Of a stretch of 64,000 nt of DNA, positions 1-8,350 are shown in pieces. The stretch lies in contig NZ_CP068760.1 of NCBI RefSeq assembly GCF_016775705.1, forward strand, positions 2,418,001 through 2,482,000. Reading direction: 5' to 3'. Numbering within the stretch: the first letter of the stretch is position 1; each line of letters opens with the position of its first letter. A program made the position numbers and the translations under genes. The stretch comes from Chryseobacterium cucumeris. Lineage in GTDB: Bacteria > Bacteroidota > Bacteroidia > Flavobacteriales > Weeksellaceae. The notes under the pieces were generated by a model. That model made no database searches. It was not told the DNA's origin and saw only the letters and a program-made list of their open reading frames with translations.

Positions 1-382
1 TCATCCAACGGTAGTTTTCACCCAGCATATTTAAAGCCGTTTCCGTTGTCAACAATTTGGTCGTAGAAGCAGGTACTAAAGGAGTATTTTCGTTGTACGA
101 AGAGATAACCTTCTTCGTTTTCGGGTCATACACTACGAATCCCCAGGTTGCATTTTTCAGCACAGGATCCGCCATCATTGTGTTTACATTAATGTCCACC
201 AGTTCTTTTGCTGACAAAACAGTTTTCTCCACTATCGTACTAACGGGTGAAGGCAGGTTTAAACTGCTTTTCTGATTGTCATAATTCTGGGAATAAAGAA
301 CGGTAGAAACGGTAGATTGAGCCAGGAAAAGACCAGAAGCCAACACCGCCGCACTTGAAATATATTTTCTGAAATTTACCAT
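1..382 (-). CDS. dacB: D-alanyl-D-alanine carboxypeptidase/endopeptidase, PBP4 (DacB) family, N-terminal part
   Basis: Only the first 127 codons are in the window; the gene runs off the left edge. The start is the ATG complementary to 380-382. Residues 1-31 form a basic N-terminus followed by a hydrophobic export signal. The stretch 'WGFVVYDPKTKKV' at about 80-92 and the active-site SxxK motif at residues 106-109 (S-T-T-K) in 'VPASTTKLLTTETAL' are typical of S13/PBP4 serine peptidases. The family trims peptidoglycan cross-links in the periplasm. The SxxN and KTG motifs would lie outside the window, so activity cannot be judged. The gene is transcribed away from priA's stop with a 161-bp spacer in which I see no gene. 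Confidence 0.85.
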   Translation of the reverse strand, partial: MVNFRKYISSAAVLASGLFLAQSTVSTVLYSQNYDNQKSSLNLPSPVSTIVEKTVLSAKELVDINVNTMMADPVLKNATWGFVVYDPKTKKVISSYNENTPLVPASTTKLLTTETALNMLGENYRWM

Positions 383-543
383 CTATCTTCTTTTTGTTCT
401 GTAGTTTTGACTCTATAAAAAATGAAAGGTTAAATCATTCAGTAAAAGAGCCAAACACTTAATCAACGTCCAAAAGTAGAAATTATTGTTATATAACGGA
501 CCACCGCCCCGTTATAAAAGAGTGTAAAGTTTGTTAAAAATTG

Positions 544-2991
544 TTAAAAATCAACAAAAACATCTTTTTTAATGCTTTGATACGCAGTGATTTCATCAAA
601 TTCTTTCAAACTTATCAAAACCATTTTTTTGAATTTTTCATAATTTTTCCCACGGGGAAGCTTCAGCATAATCTGGAACTGATAGAAGTTATTCAGTTTT
701 GCAATCGGTGCTCTTTCCGGACCTAAAACACATTCTTCAGGAAGATATTTTCTGAGGATAGAGCCCAGAAACTGTGATGCCCGGTCGGCTTTATCCTCTC
801 TTCTGTGTTTCAACTCAATCATAATGAGCTTGGTGAAAGGTGGATAATGAAATTTCTGACGTTCTGTAAGGATATATTTATAGATCTTGGCAGGATTATT
901 CATCTTGATGAGCTGAAATACAGAATGATCAGGATTAAAGGTCTGAATAAGGATCCTTCCTTTTCCGGAAACCCTGCCAGCCCTTCCTGAAACCTGTGTG
1001 ATCAGTTGATACGCTCTTTCTTCTGCTCTGAAATCCTGTACATATAATAAGGAATCTGCTTTTGGGATGGTAACGAGTTCAATATGATCAAAATCCAGTC
1101 CCTTGGAAATCATTTGGGTTCCTACAATAATATCTGTTTCTCCGTCTTCAATCTTTTCGTACAATTTTTCGTAGGCGAATTTTTTGCGCATGGAGTCTAC
1201 ATCCATCCTGTCTACTTTATTTTCCGGAAACAATTTGGTAACCTCTTCATGAATCTGTTCTACACCTACTCCTCTTTCGTTCAGCTTTTCAGAATTACAT
1301 TTCGGGCAGGTTTTCGGTTTTGAAGCTCTTTGCCCGCAATAGTGGCATTTCATTTCATTTGCCGCTTTGTGATACGTCATGACCACATCACAATTAGAGC
1401 AGTAGTTCACATAGCCACAGCTTTCACATTCTATGACATTGGAATAGCCACGACGATTGTGTAAAACGATTGCCTGATTCTTTTCATCCACCGTTTTCTT
1501 AATCTCTTCGATAAGCTTCAGAGAAAAGTTCCCTGAAACCTTTTTAGATTCCTGAGCTTCCTTGAAATTGATCAGTTCATATTCCGGCAGATTGACATTC
1601 CCGAATCTTTCATTCAGGAAAACGTATTTCATTTTATCTTTCCTGGCACTGTAGTAGCTTTCAACAGAAGGGGTAGCTGATCCCAGAATCACTCCTGCCT
1701 TATACAGCCTGCCTAAAACCAGAGAAGCGTCTTTAGCATTAAAATAAGGGGAAACTTCCCTTGGTCTGTACGCAGAATCATGTTCTTCATCAACGACAAT
1801 AAGCCCCAGATTCTGGTGAGGTAAAAACAAAGCATTACGGGTTCCGATCAGAATACGGATGTCGTTCTGCTTAATTCTTCTCCATACTTCCACTCTTTCA
1901 AAATCAGTCAGTTTCTGGTGATAAAAACCGAGCTGTCTTCCATACTTCTTCTCTAATCTCTGGGTAATCTGTTTGGTAAGCGAAATTTCCGGAAGCAAAA
2001 ACAGAACATTCTTTCCGTCACGGACACATTCATCAATTTTCTCTAAATAGATATGGGTTTTCCCTGATGAAGTAACGCCATGAAGCAGAACATTCTTCCC
2101 TTCTTCAAAAGCTTCATCAATTTCAGCTTTTGCTGTTTTCTGCTGTTCGGAAAGCTCTTCAAGTTCCTCGATTTCTCCTTCATAGCTTTCAATCCTGTCT
2201 TTCTGCATAAAGTATTCCTCCACAAGGCCTTTGTCTGCCAAAGGTTTGAAGTGGGAACTTCCGAAATAACCGTCTTCAAACAGTTCAGATTTTTTAATAG
2301 GAACGTCAGGATGTTCCGTCTGTTTTTCCAATATAAGAAGGAAAAGATCTTTCTGTTTCTGCGCTCTGTTCAGTTTTAAAAGAATATCCGTAAGATTTTG
2401 ATTGGCCAGAACCTCATCATTAATTCTCACATAAGCAACTTCTCTGGCTTTATACTTTTCAGCAATTTTCTCATCAATTTCAATGTACTGAAGATCAATC
2501 AGAGAATTGATGGTTCTGATGATATCTTTTTTAGGAATAAAAGTTTCAATATCTGTAAGATTAATCAACTGCCGTACTTCCAGTGCCTGAATCAGATACA
2601 TTTCGTTAACATCCAGATTTTCAAAATCTATAATGGCTCCTGGTTTTAGTTTTAAATAGGTTTCACTTTCCAGTTTTAAAGAAGAAGGAAACGAAAACCT
2701 GTAAATTTCTCCGAGGCTGCACAAATAGTATTCCGAAAGCCAGTTCCAGAAATCAATCTGTTCATGAGGAAGAATCGGTTGATCATCCAGCATGCTGATG
2801 ACTTCCTTGGCTACAAAGTTTTCCGGTGCATTATCATGAAGCTCAAACACGATTCCCGTATAGATCTTTTTTCCACCAAATGGTACCAGAACACGCATTC
2901 CTGGTTGGATTTCAGACATCATTTCCTGAGGAACTTTATAAGTGAAAGATCCTTTCAGGTTGAGGGGTAAAACAATTTGAGCGTATTGCAA
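544..2991 (-). CDS. priA: Primosomal protein N' (PriA replication-restart helicase)
   Basis: This is a 3'-to-5' DNA helicase that reloads the replisome at stalled forks. The 815 residues match full-length PriA. An N-terminal 3'BD-like domain covers about 1-100, Walker A GVTSSGKT is at 305-312, and the DEEH box is at 401-404. A double zinc-binding region with four CxxC pairs (CESC, CSNC, CHYC, CPKC) lies at about 515-560 inside the helicase C-terminal half. 'GTQMISKGLDFDHIELV' and 'QVSGRAGR' are helicase motifs V and VI. The start codon is TTG: an in-frame TAA lies four codons upstream and no ATG intervenes, so the TTG before CAA-TAC-GCT is the only sensible start. The gene is single, on the minus strand, with no obvious terminator hairpin. 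Confidence 0.97.
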   Translation of the reverse strand: MQYAQIVLPLNLKGSFTYKVPQEMMSEIQPGMRVLVPFGGKKIYTGIVFELHDNAPENFVAKEVISMLDDQPILPHEQIDFWNWLSEYYLCSLGEIYRFSFPSSLKLESETYLKLKPGAIIDFENLDVNEMYLIQALEVRQLINLTDIETFIPKKDIIRTINSLIDLQYIEIDEKIAEKYKAREVAYVRINDEVLANQNLTDILLKLNRAQKQKDLFLLILEKQTEHPDVPIKKSELFEDGYFGSSHFKPLADKGLVEEYFMQKDRIESYEGEIEELEELSEQQKTAKAEIDEAFEEGKNVLLHGVTSSGKTHIYLEKIDECVRDGKNVLFLLPEISLTKQITQRLEKKYGRQLGFYHQKLTDFERVEVWRRIKQNDIRILIGTRNALFLPHQNLGLIVVDEEHDSAYRPREVSPYFNAKDASLVLGRLYKAGVILGSATPSVESYYSARKDKMKYVFLNERFGNVNLPEYELINFKEAQESKKVSGNFSLKLIEEIKKTVDEKNQAIVLHNRRGYSNVIECESCGYVNYCSNCDVVMTYHKAANEMKCHYCGQRASKPKTCPKCNSEKLNERGVGVEQIHEEVTKLFPENKVDRMDVDSMRKKFAYEKLYEKIEDGETDIIVGTQMISKGLDFDHIELVTIPKADSLLYVQDFRAEERAYQLITQVSGRAGRVSGKGRILIQTFNPDHSVFQLIKMNNPAKIYKYILTERQKFHYPPFTKLIMIELKHRREDKADRASQFLGSILRKYLPEECVLGPERAPIAKLNNFYQFQIMLKLPRGKNYEKFKKMVLISLKEFDEITAYQSIKKDVFVDF

Positions 2992-3114
2992 GGGAAATAT
3001 TTAAAGTGTAAAATTAGAATTTTCCTGAGAGAACTGCAACTTTGTGGAGATTCTTTAGTAATCTTTAACCAAGAACCTTAAACTGCATTCTATTCTTTAC
3101 TTTCTCCTTATTTC

Positions 3115-3210
3115 CATTCCGTAGGAATGTAACCCATTCAGATATTTTTTAATGTCTAGAATTACATTGATCAAAAAAAATGATATGACAGGCTGGATTC
3201 CTGCGGAATG
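3115..3210. repeat. Small palindromic dispersed elements (CATTCC/GGAATG type)
   Basis: Two small hairpins occur in the 285-bp spacer between priA and the AEC transporter. They are cattcc-gta-ggaatg at 3115-3129 and attcc-tgc-ggaat at 3197-3209, the second followed by gaca. The same words (ATTCC...GGAATGACA) recur at 6927-6995 and, loosely, at 40447-40483. They look like REP-type intergenic repeats. No gene is seen in this spacer. Confidence 0.5.
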
Positions 3211-3276
3211 ACAAAGCGTGTGGATAAAAGAACAACCACAAATTCAGAAAGGATCGAAGAAAGGATTCATGAAAAA

Positions 3277-4185
3277 CTAAAAAAGAAGTTCCGTAATCTG
3301 ATACCAAAATGCAGACGTAATAAATCCTACAATGATACTGACTCCAATGATCAGGTTGGTCAGTTTTGAGTTCAGCCTGAACTGTTCTGCAATAATACTT
3401 GAAGTAACCAATGTTGGCATCGCTGCTTCAAATACTGTAATTTTAGCCACATCTCCTTTTATTCCGAATAACAGAGCCATTCCCAGAACAATTGCGGGTG
3501 CCAGAATCAATTTATAAAGCATAGACATCGACATCTGAGGAATCAGTTTTTTCCATCCATTGAATTTCAGCTGTAACCCGACTGAAAACAGAGCTAAGGG
3601 ACTTACCGTGGCTGCCAGCTTGTCAAAAAACGGTTCCGCAACAGTAAAATCAATAAACTGAGACAAAACCAAAGCAGATATACAACCAATTAATGGAGGG
3701 AATGTAATGAGTCTTTTTAAAATGAATATTGCACTTACTTTTCCGGATTTACTGCCTCCTTTTACGGCAGCAATAATTCCGAGTGTGGAAAGGGCAAAAA
3801 ACATGGTCTGGTCACACATGATTGCGATACTCAGAAGCCCTTCGCCATAAAAGGCACTGATTAAGGGAAATCCGATGAATGAAGTATTACTGTACCCGCT
3901 TGCCAATTCCAACGTACTTCTGGACCGCCTTGAATATCCCCTGCTTTTACTGTAAAACATCATAAAAAAGAAACAGAACACCGAAATTAAAAATGTGGCT
4001 GCAATCGGGAACAGCATTTCTGTTGTCCATTTTACTTTGGGCAGATATTTAAACGAAACTGCCGGAAGAGCAAGATAAAGAATCCAGGTATTGATGCCTT
4101 TGTGAGCATCGGGGTGGATAGATTTTGTTGCTTTGAATATCATTCCTGCAATGATACACACTGCAATCAGAACAAAATTTACCAT
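3277..4185 (-). CDS. AEC-family (auxin efflux carrier-like) transporter
   Basis: The 302-residue integral membrane protein has about ten hydrophobic segments spread over the whole length, the usual size for Mem_trans (AEC) proteins. Family-like stretches include 'GYSNTSFIGFPLISAFYG' in the first half and 'ALFSVGLQL' at the start of the second five-helix half. Substrates in this family are usually small carboxylates such as malate or malonate, but nothing here decides the substrate. It stands alone: 285 bp separate it from priA and more than 230 bp from the beta-mannosidase. Confidence 0.88.
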   Translation of the reverse strand: MVNFVLIAVCIIAGMIFKATKSIHPDAHKGINTWILYLALPAVSFKYLPKVKWTTEMLFPIAATFLISVFCFFFMMFYSKSRGYSRRSRSTLELASGYSNTSFIGFPLISAFYGEGLLSIAIMCDQTMFFALSTLGIIAAVKGGSKSGKVSAIFILKRLITFPPLIGCISALVLSQFIDFTVAEPFFDKLAATVSPLALFSVGLQLKFNGWKKLIPQMSMSMLYKLILAPAIVLGMALLFGIKGDVAKITVFEAAMPTLVTSSIIAEQFRLNSKLTNLIIGVSIIVGFITSAFWYQITELLF

Positions 4186-4292
4186 AACTGTAATAAAATA
4201 TGAGGCAAATTTACGGCTGATTTTTGAGTTGGAGGGGGTAAAATTTATATTTTTTTCGGGAGAATTTCTAATGAAACTTTTCAGTATTAAAT

Positions 4293-4317
4293 CTTATAGG
4301 TTTTGAAAACCTATAAG
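4293..4317. repeat. Palindrome in AEC/beta-mannosidase spacer
   Basis: The arms CTTATAGGTTTT and GAAAACCTATAAG form an almost perfect palindrome. It sits 30 bp before a second, unrelated palindrome (4347-4381). It could act as a hairpin in RNA of either strand, but no clean U-tract follows. Confidence 0.55.
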
Positions 4318-4346
4318 GTTTGGAGATCTACCTTCCGGAAATTTAT

Positions 4347-4381
4347 AACCCTTGTCAAGGTTTAAAACCTTGACAAGGGTT
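4347..4381. repeat. Palindromic dispersed element, AACCCTTGTCAAGG type
   Basis: The arms aacccttgtcaaggttt and aaaccttgacaagggtt pair over 16-17 bp around a tiny loop. A near-identical element lies at 30899-30932, 26.5 kb away, so this is a dispersed repeat, not a gene-specific terminator. Confidence 0.75.
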
Positions 4382-4419
4382 GACTTCTGACTTCTTAAGA
4401 GTTTTTTCAAAAATATATT

Positions 4420-6888
4420 TTACTTCTTTATCACCTCCCAAAGACTCATCACCTCTATATTTTCCAAAGGCTTTGAAAGGGTAATACTTTTTGAAGTTCC
4501 CGGAAGCAGGTCAAAGAAATTATCGCTGAAATGAGTATCACCGATTAAATAAATGTCCTTAGCCAGCGTATCTGTTGAGATTTCAATTTCAGTGGGTGAT
4601 ATTTTTCTGATTTTAATATCAGGTTGTAAGAGTTTCAGATCTTTTGGTTTACTAAAGAAGAACAGCTTTTCGAATTTTGTGTCTTTTTCGGAACTGATTT
4701 TTAAAACAGCTCCCGACAAATCAAACTGAGACAATTCCAATTTACTGATACTTCGTATTTTCTTGCTTGCATCAGCATTAATAAGATTTGACTGACTGGC
4801 TTTCCAAAGTATTTTTCCTTTAAAATCAATCAATTCAAATTTTGTCTCTGTTTTCAGTTCTTTCAGGAGATCGCTTATCAGATAGACATCATAGCTTTTT
4901 TCGGTTTCCGCTATTGATACCAAAACAGGTTCAAAGCTTCTTTTCGCCTGATAGTGGAAGGCTTTCCAGTTTCCAAGATAATCAATGGAAGACCAGGAAA
5001 CTACCGGCCAGCAATCGTTGAGCTGCCAATACAAGGTTCCCATATTGTAAGGTTTTGCACGGCGGTGAGCTTCAATAGCGATCTGCATTCCTCTTGCCTG
5101 CAAGAGCTGTGAAACGTAGTTGTATTGTACAAAGTCCGTTGGAATTTTGTAATCACGCTTCAGATATTCATTAATAATATCCCAGCCGCGGATATGTTTT
5201 TCGTGAGCTTTAATGGTTGGATTCTGAAGGCTTAAATCCGGAGTTCCGGAGAACATTGATTTTGTCGTTTCAAGAGTTGGTGTACCCTGAAAGCCATATT
5301 CAGACATGAAACGCCCTACTTTTTCGTTGTAAATTTCAAAAGGCTGTTCACCCCACCAAACGCCCCAGTAATGAGAATCCCCTTCGGTAAGACTTTCTTT
5401 ATGTCCCCAACCAATGGAGGGAGAACTTGGCCAATATATATTTTTATCCGATTTCAGATTTTCTGCCAATGCATTAGGAATTACCTCATGAAACAGCTTC
5501 TTATAATCTTTCCAAACCTGAAGAGAGTCATTTTTTGAATATTTAAACTGTTTCTGATAGCCCCAGTTGACAATCGCTTCATCAATTTCATTATTCCCGC
5601 ACCACAAAGCAATGGACGGATGATTCTGAAGTCTGTTGACCTGGTCTTTTACTTCTTCTTTTACATTGTTTAAAAATGCTTCATCTGCCGGATAAAAGCT
5701 TCCCGCAAACATAAAATCCTGCCATACTAATATCCCGTTTTCATCACAAGCTTTGTAGAATTCATCATCTTCATAAATACCTCCGCCCCAGATACGGATC
5801 ATATTCATATGGGCTTCTTTGGTATCCCTGATCAGTTTCTGGTATTTTTCTTTGGTCATTCTCGGCGAAAAACTATCTCCCGGAATCCAGTTGGTTCCTT
5901 TGATATACAGTGGTTGCCCATTCACTTTAAAATAGAATGATTTTCCCTTTTCATCTTTTTCCTGAATCAATTCAACGGTCCTTAAGCCTATCCTGATATT
6001 TTTAGCATCAATATTTCTCTGATCTTTGGAAAGCTTCACTTCAAAATCATAAAGATGAGCTTCACCACGCCCGTTAGGCTGCCAGAGCTTCATTCCTTTT
6101 GTTTCATAAGGAACCGATATCTTATTAATCCCTTTTTTTAAAGATATTTTTTGGTGAATTTTATTAAGATCCAAGGTATAATCTCCGGCATTTTGAGCAT
6201 AAATTTCAAAATCAAAGCGCAAATTATCAGAAGTGCCGGAAACTCTTTTCTGAATATCCTTAACCGTAATAATTTTAGCATTATTCCAGAATTCCAGCTG
6301 AACATCTTTCCATATTCCTGCAGTAACCAGCCTTGGTCCCCAATCCCATCCAAACTGGTATTGTGCTTTTCTCACAAAACTTCTTGGTGATTCCGGCATA
6401 GTGAACGGAATTTTTTTCGCTAATTCCTTTCCGGTATTCACAGCGGATGTAAACTTAATCTGCAATGTATTATGACCCGGTTTTAAATATTGTTTTGCAG
6501 GAATATTCCATTTACGGAACATATTATCTGTTTTCTTTAACAGTTTTCCGTTAAGATAAATTTCTGAAAATGTATCCAATCCGTTAAAAACCAGATCAAT
6601 GTTTTCATTCTTTAGTTCATGAGGTAAAATAGTAAATGAGGTCTGGTAGTCCCAGTCTTCATTTTCAACCCATTGTACTTTCTTTTCATTTTCATCCTTA
6701 AAAGGATCAGGAATGATCTTATTATCCATTAAATCCAAATGAACGGTTCCCGGAACTTTTGCAGGAAGCCAGTTTTGATCTTTTGAATTTTTAAACTGCC
6801 AGTTCTCCAAAGACAAGCTTCTTTGTGAAAACTGCGCGGAAAGGGTATTCTGCATAAAAAGGAAAACAAAAAGGATCGTTTTATTCAT
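4420..6888 (-). CDS. Beta-mannosidase, glycoside hydrolase family 2
   Basis: An exported exo-enzyme releasing beta-linked mannose, for example the core mannose of N-glycans. The 822-residue protein starts at an ATG; a TTG one codon upstream is possible but unnecessary. It has a signal peptide (about 1-19, ending LSAQ) and a GH2 sugar-binding domain with 'NGLDTFSEIYLNG'. An immunoglobulin-like domain and a TIM barrel follow. The acid/base is the Glu of CGNNE at about 434, and the nucleophile is the Glu of 'SEYGFQGTP' at about 530. Motifs 'MIRIWGGGIYE' and 'LYWQLNDCWPV' distinguish beta-mannosidases from beta-galactosidases. It lies downstream of cutC and the glycosylasparaginase on the same strand, separated by a palindromic repeat. 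Confidence 0.94.
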   Translation of the reverse strand: MNKTILFVFLFMQNTLSAQFSQRSLSLENWQFKNSKDQNWLPAKVPGTVHLDLMDNKIIPDPFKDENEKKVQWVENEDWDYQTSFTILPHELKNENIDLVFNGLDTFSEIYLNGKLLKKTDNMFRKWNIPAKQYLKPGHNTLQIKFTSAVNTGKELAKKIPFTMPESPRSFVRKAQYQFGWDWGPRLVTAGIWKDVQLEFWNNAKIITVKDIQKRVSGTSDNLRFDFEIYAQNAGDYTLDLNKIHQKISLKKGINKISVPYETKGMKLWQPNGRGEAHLYDFEVKLSKDQRNIDAKNIRIGLRTVELIQEKDEKGKSFYFKVNGQPLYIKGTNWIPGDSFSPRMTKEKYQKLIRDTKEAHMNMIRIWGGGIYEDDEFYKACDENGILVWQDFMFAGSFYPADEAFLNNVKEEVKDQVNRLQNHPSIALWCGNNEIDEAIVNWGYQKQFKYSKNDSLQVWKDYKKLFHEVIPNALAENLKSDKNIYWPSSPSIGWGHKESLTEGDSHYWGVWWGEQPFEIYNEKVGRFMSEYGFQGTPTLETTKSMFSGTPDLSLQNPTIKAHEKHIRGWDIINEYLKRDYKIPTDFVQYNYVSQLLQARGMQIAIEAHRRAKPYNMGTLYWQLNDCWPVVSWSSIDYLGNWKAFHYQAKRSFEPVLVSIAETEKSYDVYLISDLLKELKTETKFELIDFKGKILWKASQSNLINADASKKIRSISKLELSQFDLSGAVLKISSEKDTKFEKLFFFSKPKDLKLLQPDIKIRKISPTEIEISTDTLAKDIYLIGDTHFSDNFFDLLPGTSKSITLSKPLENIEVMSLWEVIKK

Positions 6889-6926
6889 CAATAAATTTGT
6901 TTACAATTGTTATCATACCAATGATT

Positions 6927-6995
6927 TTGTCATTCCGAGGAACGAAGGAATCTCTATTTTATCAGTCTAGATTCCCGCTACGCTTGGAATGACAA
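6927..6995. repeat. REP-like nested palindrome
   Basis: The outer arms ttgtcattcc (6927-6936) and ggaatgacaa (6986-6995) pair perfectly. The inner arms ggaatct (6947-6953) and agattcc (6969-6975) pair within them. The element sits between cutC and the beta-mannosidase and shares words with 3115-3210. The nested structure suggests a mobile palindromic unit rather than a terminator. Confidence 0.65.
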
Positions 6996-7007
6996 CCAGA
7001 GTGCATA

Positions 7008-7670
7008 TTATTTATTCTTCAATGCAACCACTTCATCAGCATTCGCAAAAGCCCCACCATCCGTAATGGCTGAAGAATGGAAGTAACCCGCATGGGTAAC
7101 TGCTCTAATCTCTTCAATATTGGATGAACGCAGACCACCTCCGACAAGTATTTCTATTCTTCCGTTGGATAATTCAACAAGCTTTTTCAGATTCTCTTTT
7201 CCTTCTGATACATTGGGTCTCTGACCGGAGGTAAGAATGGTTGTAAAACCACATTCGATTACTTTTTCCAGAGATTCTTCCAGGCTTGCAGCACGGTCAA
7301 AAGCACGGTGAAAAGTACATGGATATGGCGTTGCCAATTCTACTAAAGCTTTATTCTGTTCTATATTAACCTCATTATTTTCATCCAGAATACCGAATAC
7401 AAAACCGTCTGCATGTAATGATTTTAAATGAGCCAAGTCATTTTTCATCTGTGCAAATTCCGAATCTGAATACGTAAAATCTCCACCTCTCGGACGGATC
7501 ATCACAAAAATCGGGATTGTAATTTTTTCACGAAGCTTCTTCATCGTTTCAAAATCCGGAGTAGTTCCGCCTTCACTGAGTCCATCACATAATTCTATTC
7601 TGTCTGCCCCGTTTTCAAAAGCGATAATCGCTGATTCAGGATTAAAACAAGCTATTTCTATTTTTGACAT
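7008..7670 (-). CDS. cutC: CutC family protein
   Basis: The 220 residues form a single TIM-barrel CutC protein. The N-terminus 'MSKIEIACFNPESAIIAF', the block 'GADRIELCDGLSEGGTTP' and 'MIRPRGGDFTYSDSE' are diagnostic, as are 'TFHRAFDR' and 'ILTSGQ'. CutC was named for copper tolerance in E. coli, but its biochemical role is unsettled. In Bacteroidota it often accompanies glycoside hydrolases, and here it lies between a beta-mannosidase and a glycosylasparaginase. The upstream lipoprotein gene ends 14 bp before its start, so they are probably cotranscribed. Confidence 0.95.
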   Translation of the reverse strand: MSKIEIACFNPESAIIAFENGADRIELCDGLSEGGTTPDFETMKKLREKITIPIFVMIRPRGGDFTYSDSEFAQMKNDLAHLKSLHADGFVFGILDENNEVNIEQNKALVELATPYPCTFHRAFDRAASLEESLEKVIECGFTTILTSGQRPNVSEGKENLKKLVELSNGRIEILVGGGLRSSNIEEIRAVTHAGYFHSSAITDGGAFANADEVVALKNK

Positions 7671-7684
7671 TGTATTGTATCTAT

Positions 7685-8245
7685 TTAATTTGATTTTGGT
7701 TCTTCCTGCAGTACATCTGCAATCAAAAAAGAACCGTTTTCTTTTACTACTTTTATTACTGACGGATATTCTGCTTTAAAATTTTTGTCTGTCAGCACTA
7801 CATTGAAGAGATATTCATCTGTTGAGGAGAGTTCTAAATCACAGCTTTCAACTTCAATTTTATCCCAATCCTGTGGTGCAATCAGAAAGCCCGCTCCAAC
7901 ACCTGCTTTTCTTACATCAAATCTGGTTTTCCATTTATCCTGAAATTCTTTTTCAGTAAGGCCTCCGCTTACATCCAGGTCAACATTCATTGCATCCATT
8001 TTATAATCGAAGTAGTCTTTGGTTGTGATTTTCCGCATATTCTTTTCTTCACTTCCGATATCGGCTTTAAAGTAATCTACAATACTCTTTTCCAGCCATT
8101 TCTTAGCATCTTCTGCCTCATTGGACTCATTATGCAAAACTACTTTTTCTTCTATCTGTACTGGTTTTACATCTGTCTTAATCTCCTTCTTTTCTTCCTT
8201 ACAAGCAATAAAGAGTAATAAGGAAGCAATGATCGTTCTTTTCAT
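7685..8245 (-). CDS. Hypothetical lipoprotein
   Basis: A 186-residue protein if started at the ATG complementary to 8243-8245. That start gives a proper lipoprotein signal: basic MKR, a hydrophobic stretch, then the lipobox FIAC with Cys15. A longer reading starting 13 codons upstream would bury the signal and is rejected. After a charged linker, about residues 50-180 form a mixed alpha/beta domain containing 'DAKKWLEKSIVDYFK' and 'DVLQEE'. This resembles small NTF2/DUF3828-like exported proteins, but I do not recognise it securely. It sits between glycosylasparaginase and cutC on the same strand, so a role in the same process is possible. Confidence 0.75.
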   Translation of the reverse strand: MKRTIIASLLLFIACKEEKKEIKTDVKPVQIEEKVVLHNESNEAEDAKKWLEKSIVDYFKADIGSEEKNMRKITTKDYFDYKMDAMNVDLDVSGGLTEKEFQDKWKTRFDVRKAGVGAGFLIAPQDWDKIEVESCDLELSSTDEYLFNVVLTDKNFKAEYPSVIKVVKENGSFLIADVLQEEPKSN

Positions 8246-8350
8246 ATTTGTTTTTATGTTTTGGCTAAAGCTACCAGGTGTCATTGATTTGTTTAAATGG
8301 GCTTCCTTCGTCTATGCTCAGGATTATAGCCCGTTCCTATTGAATATTAA

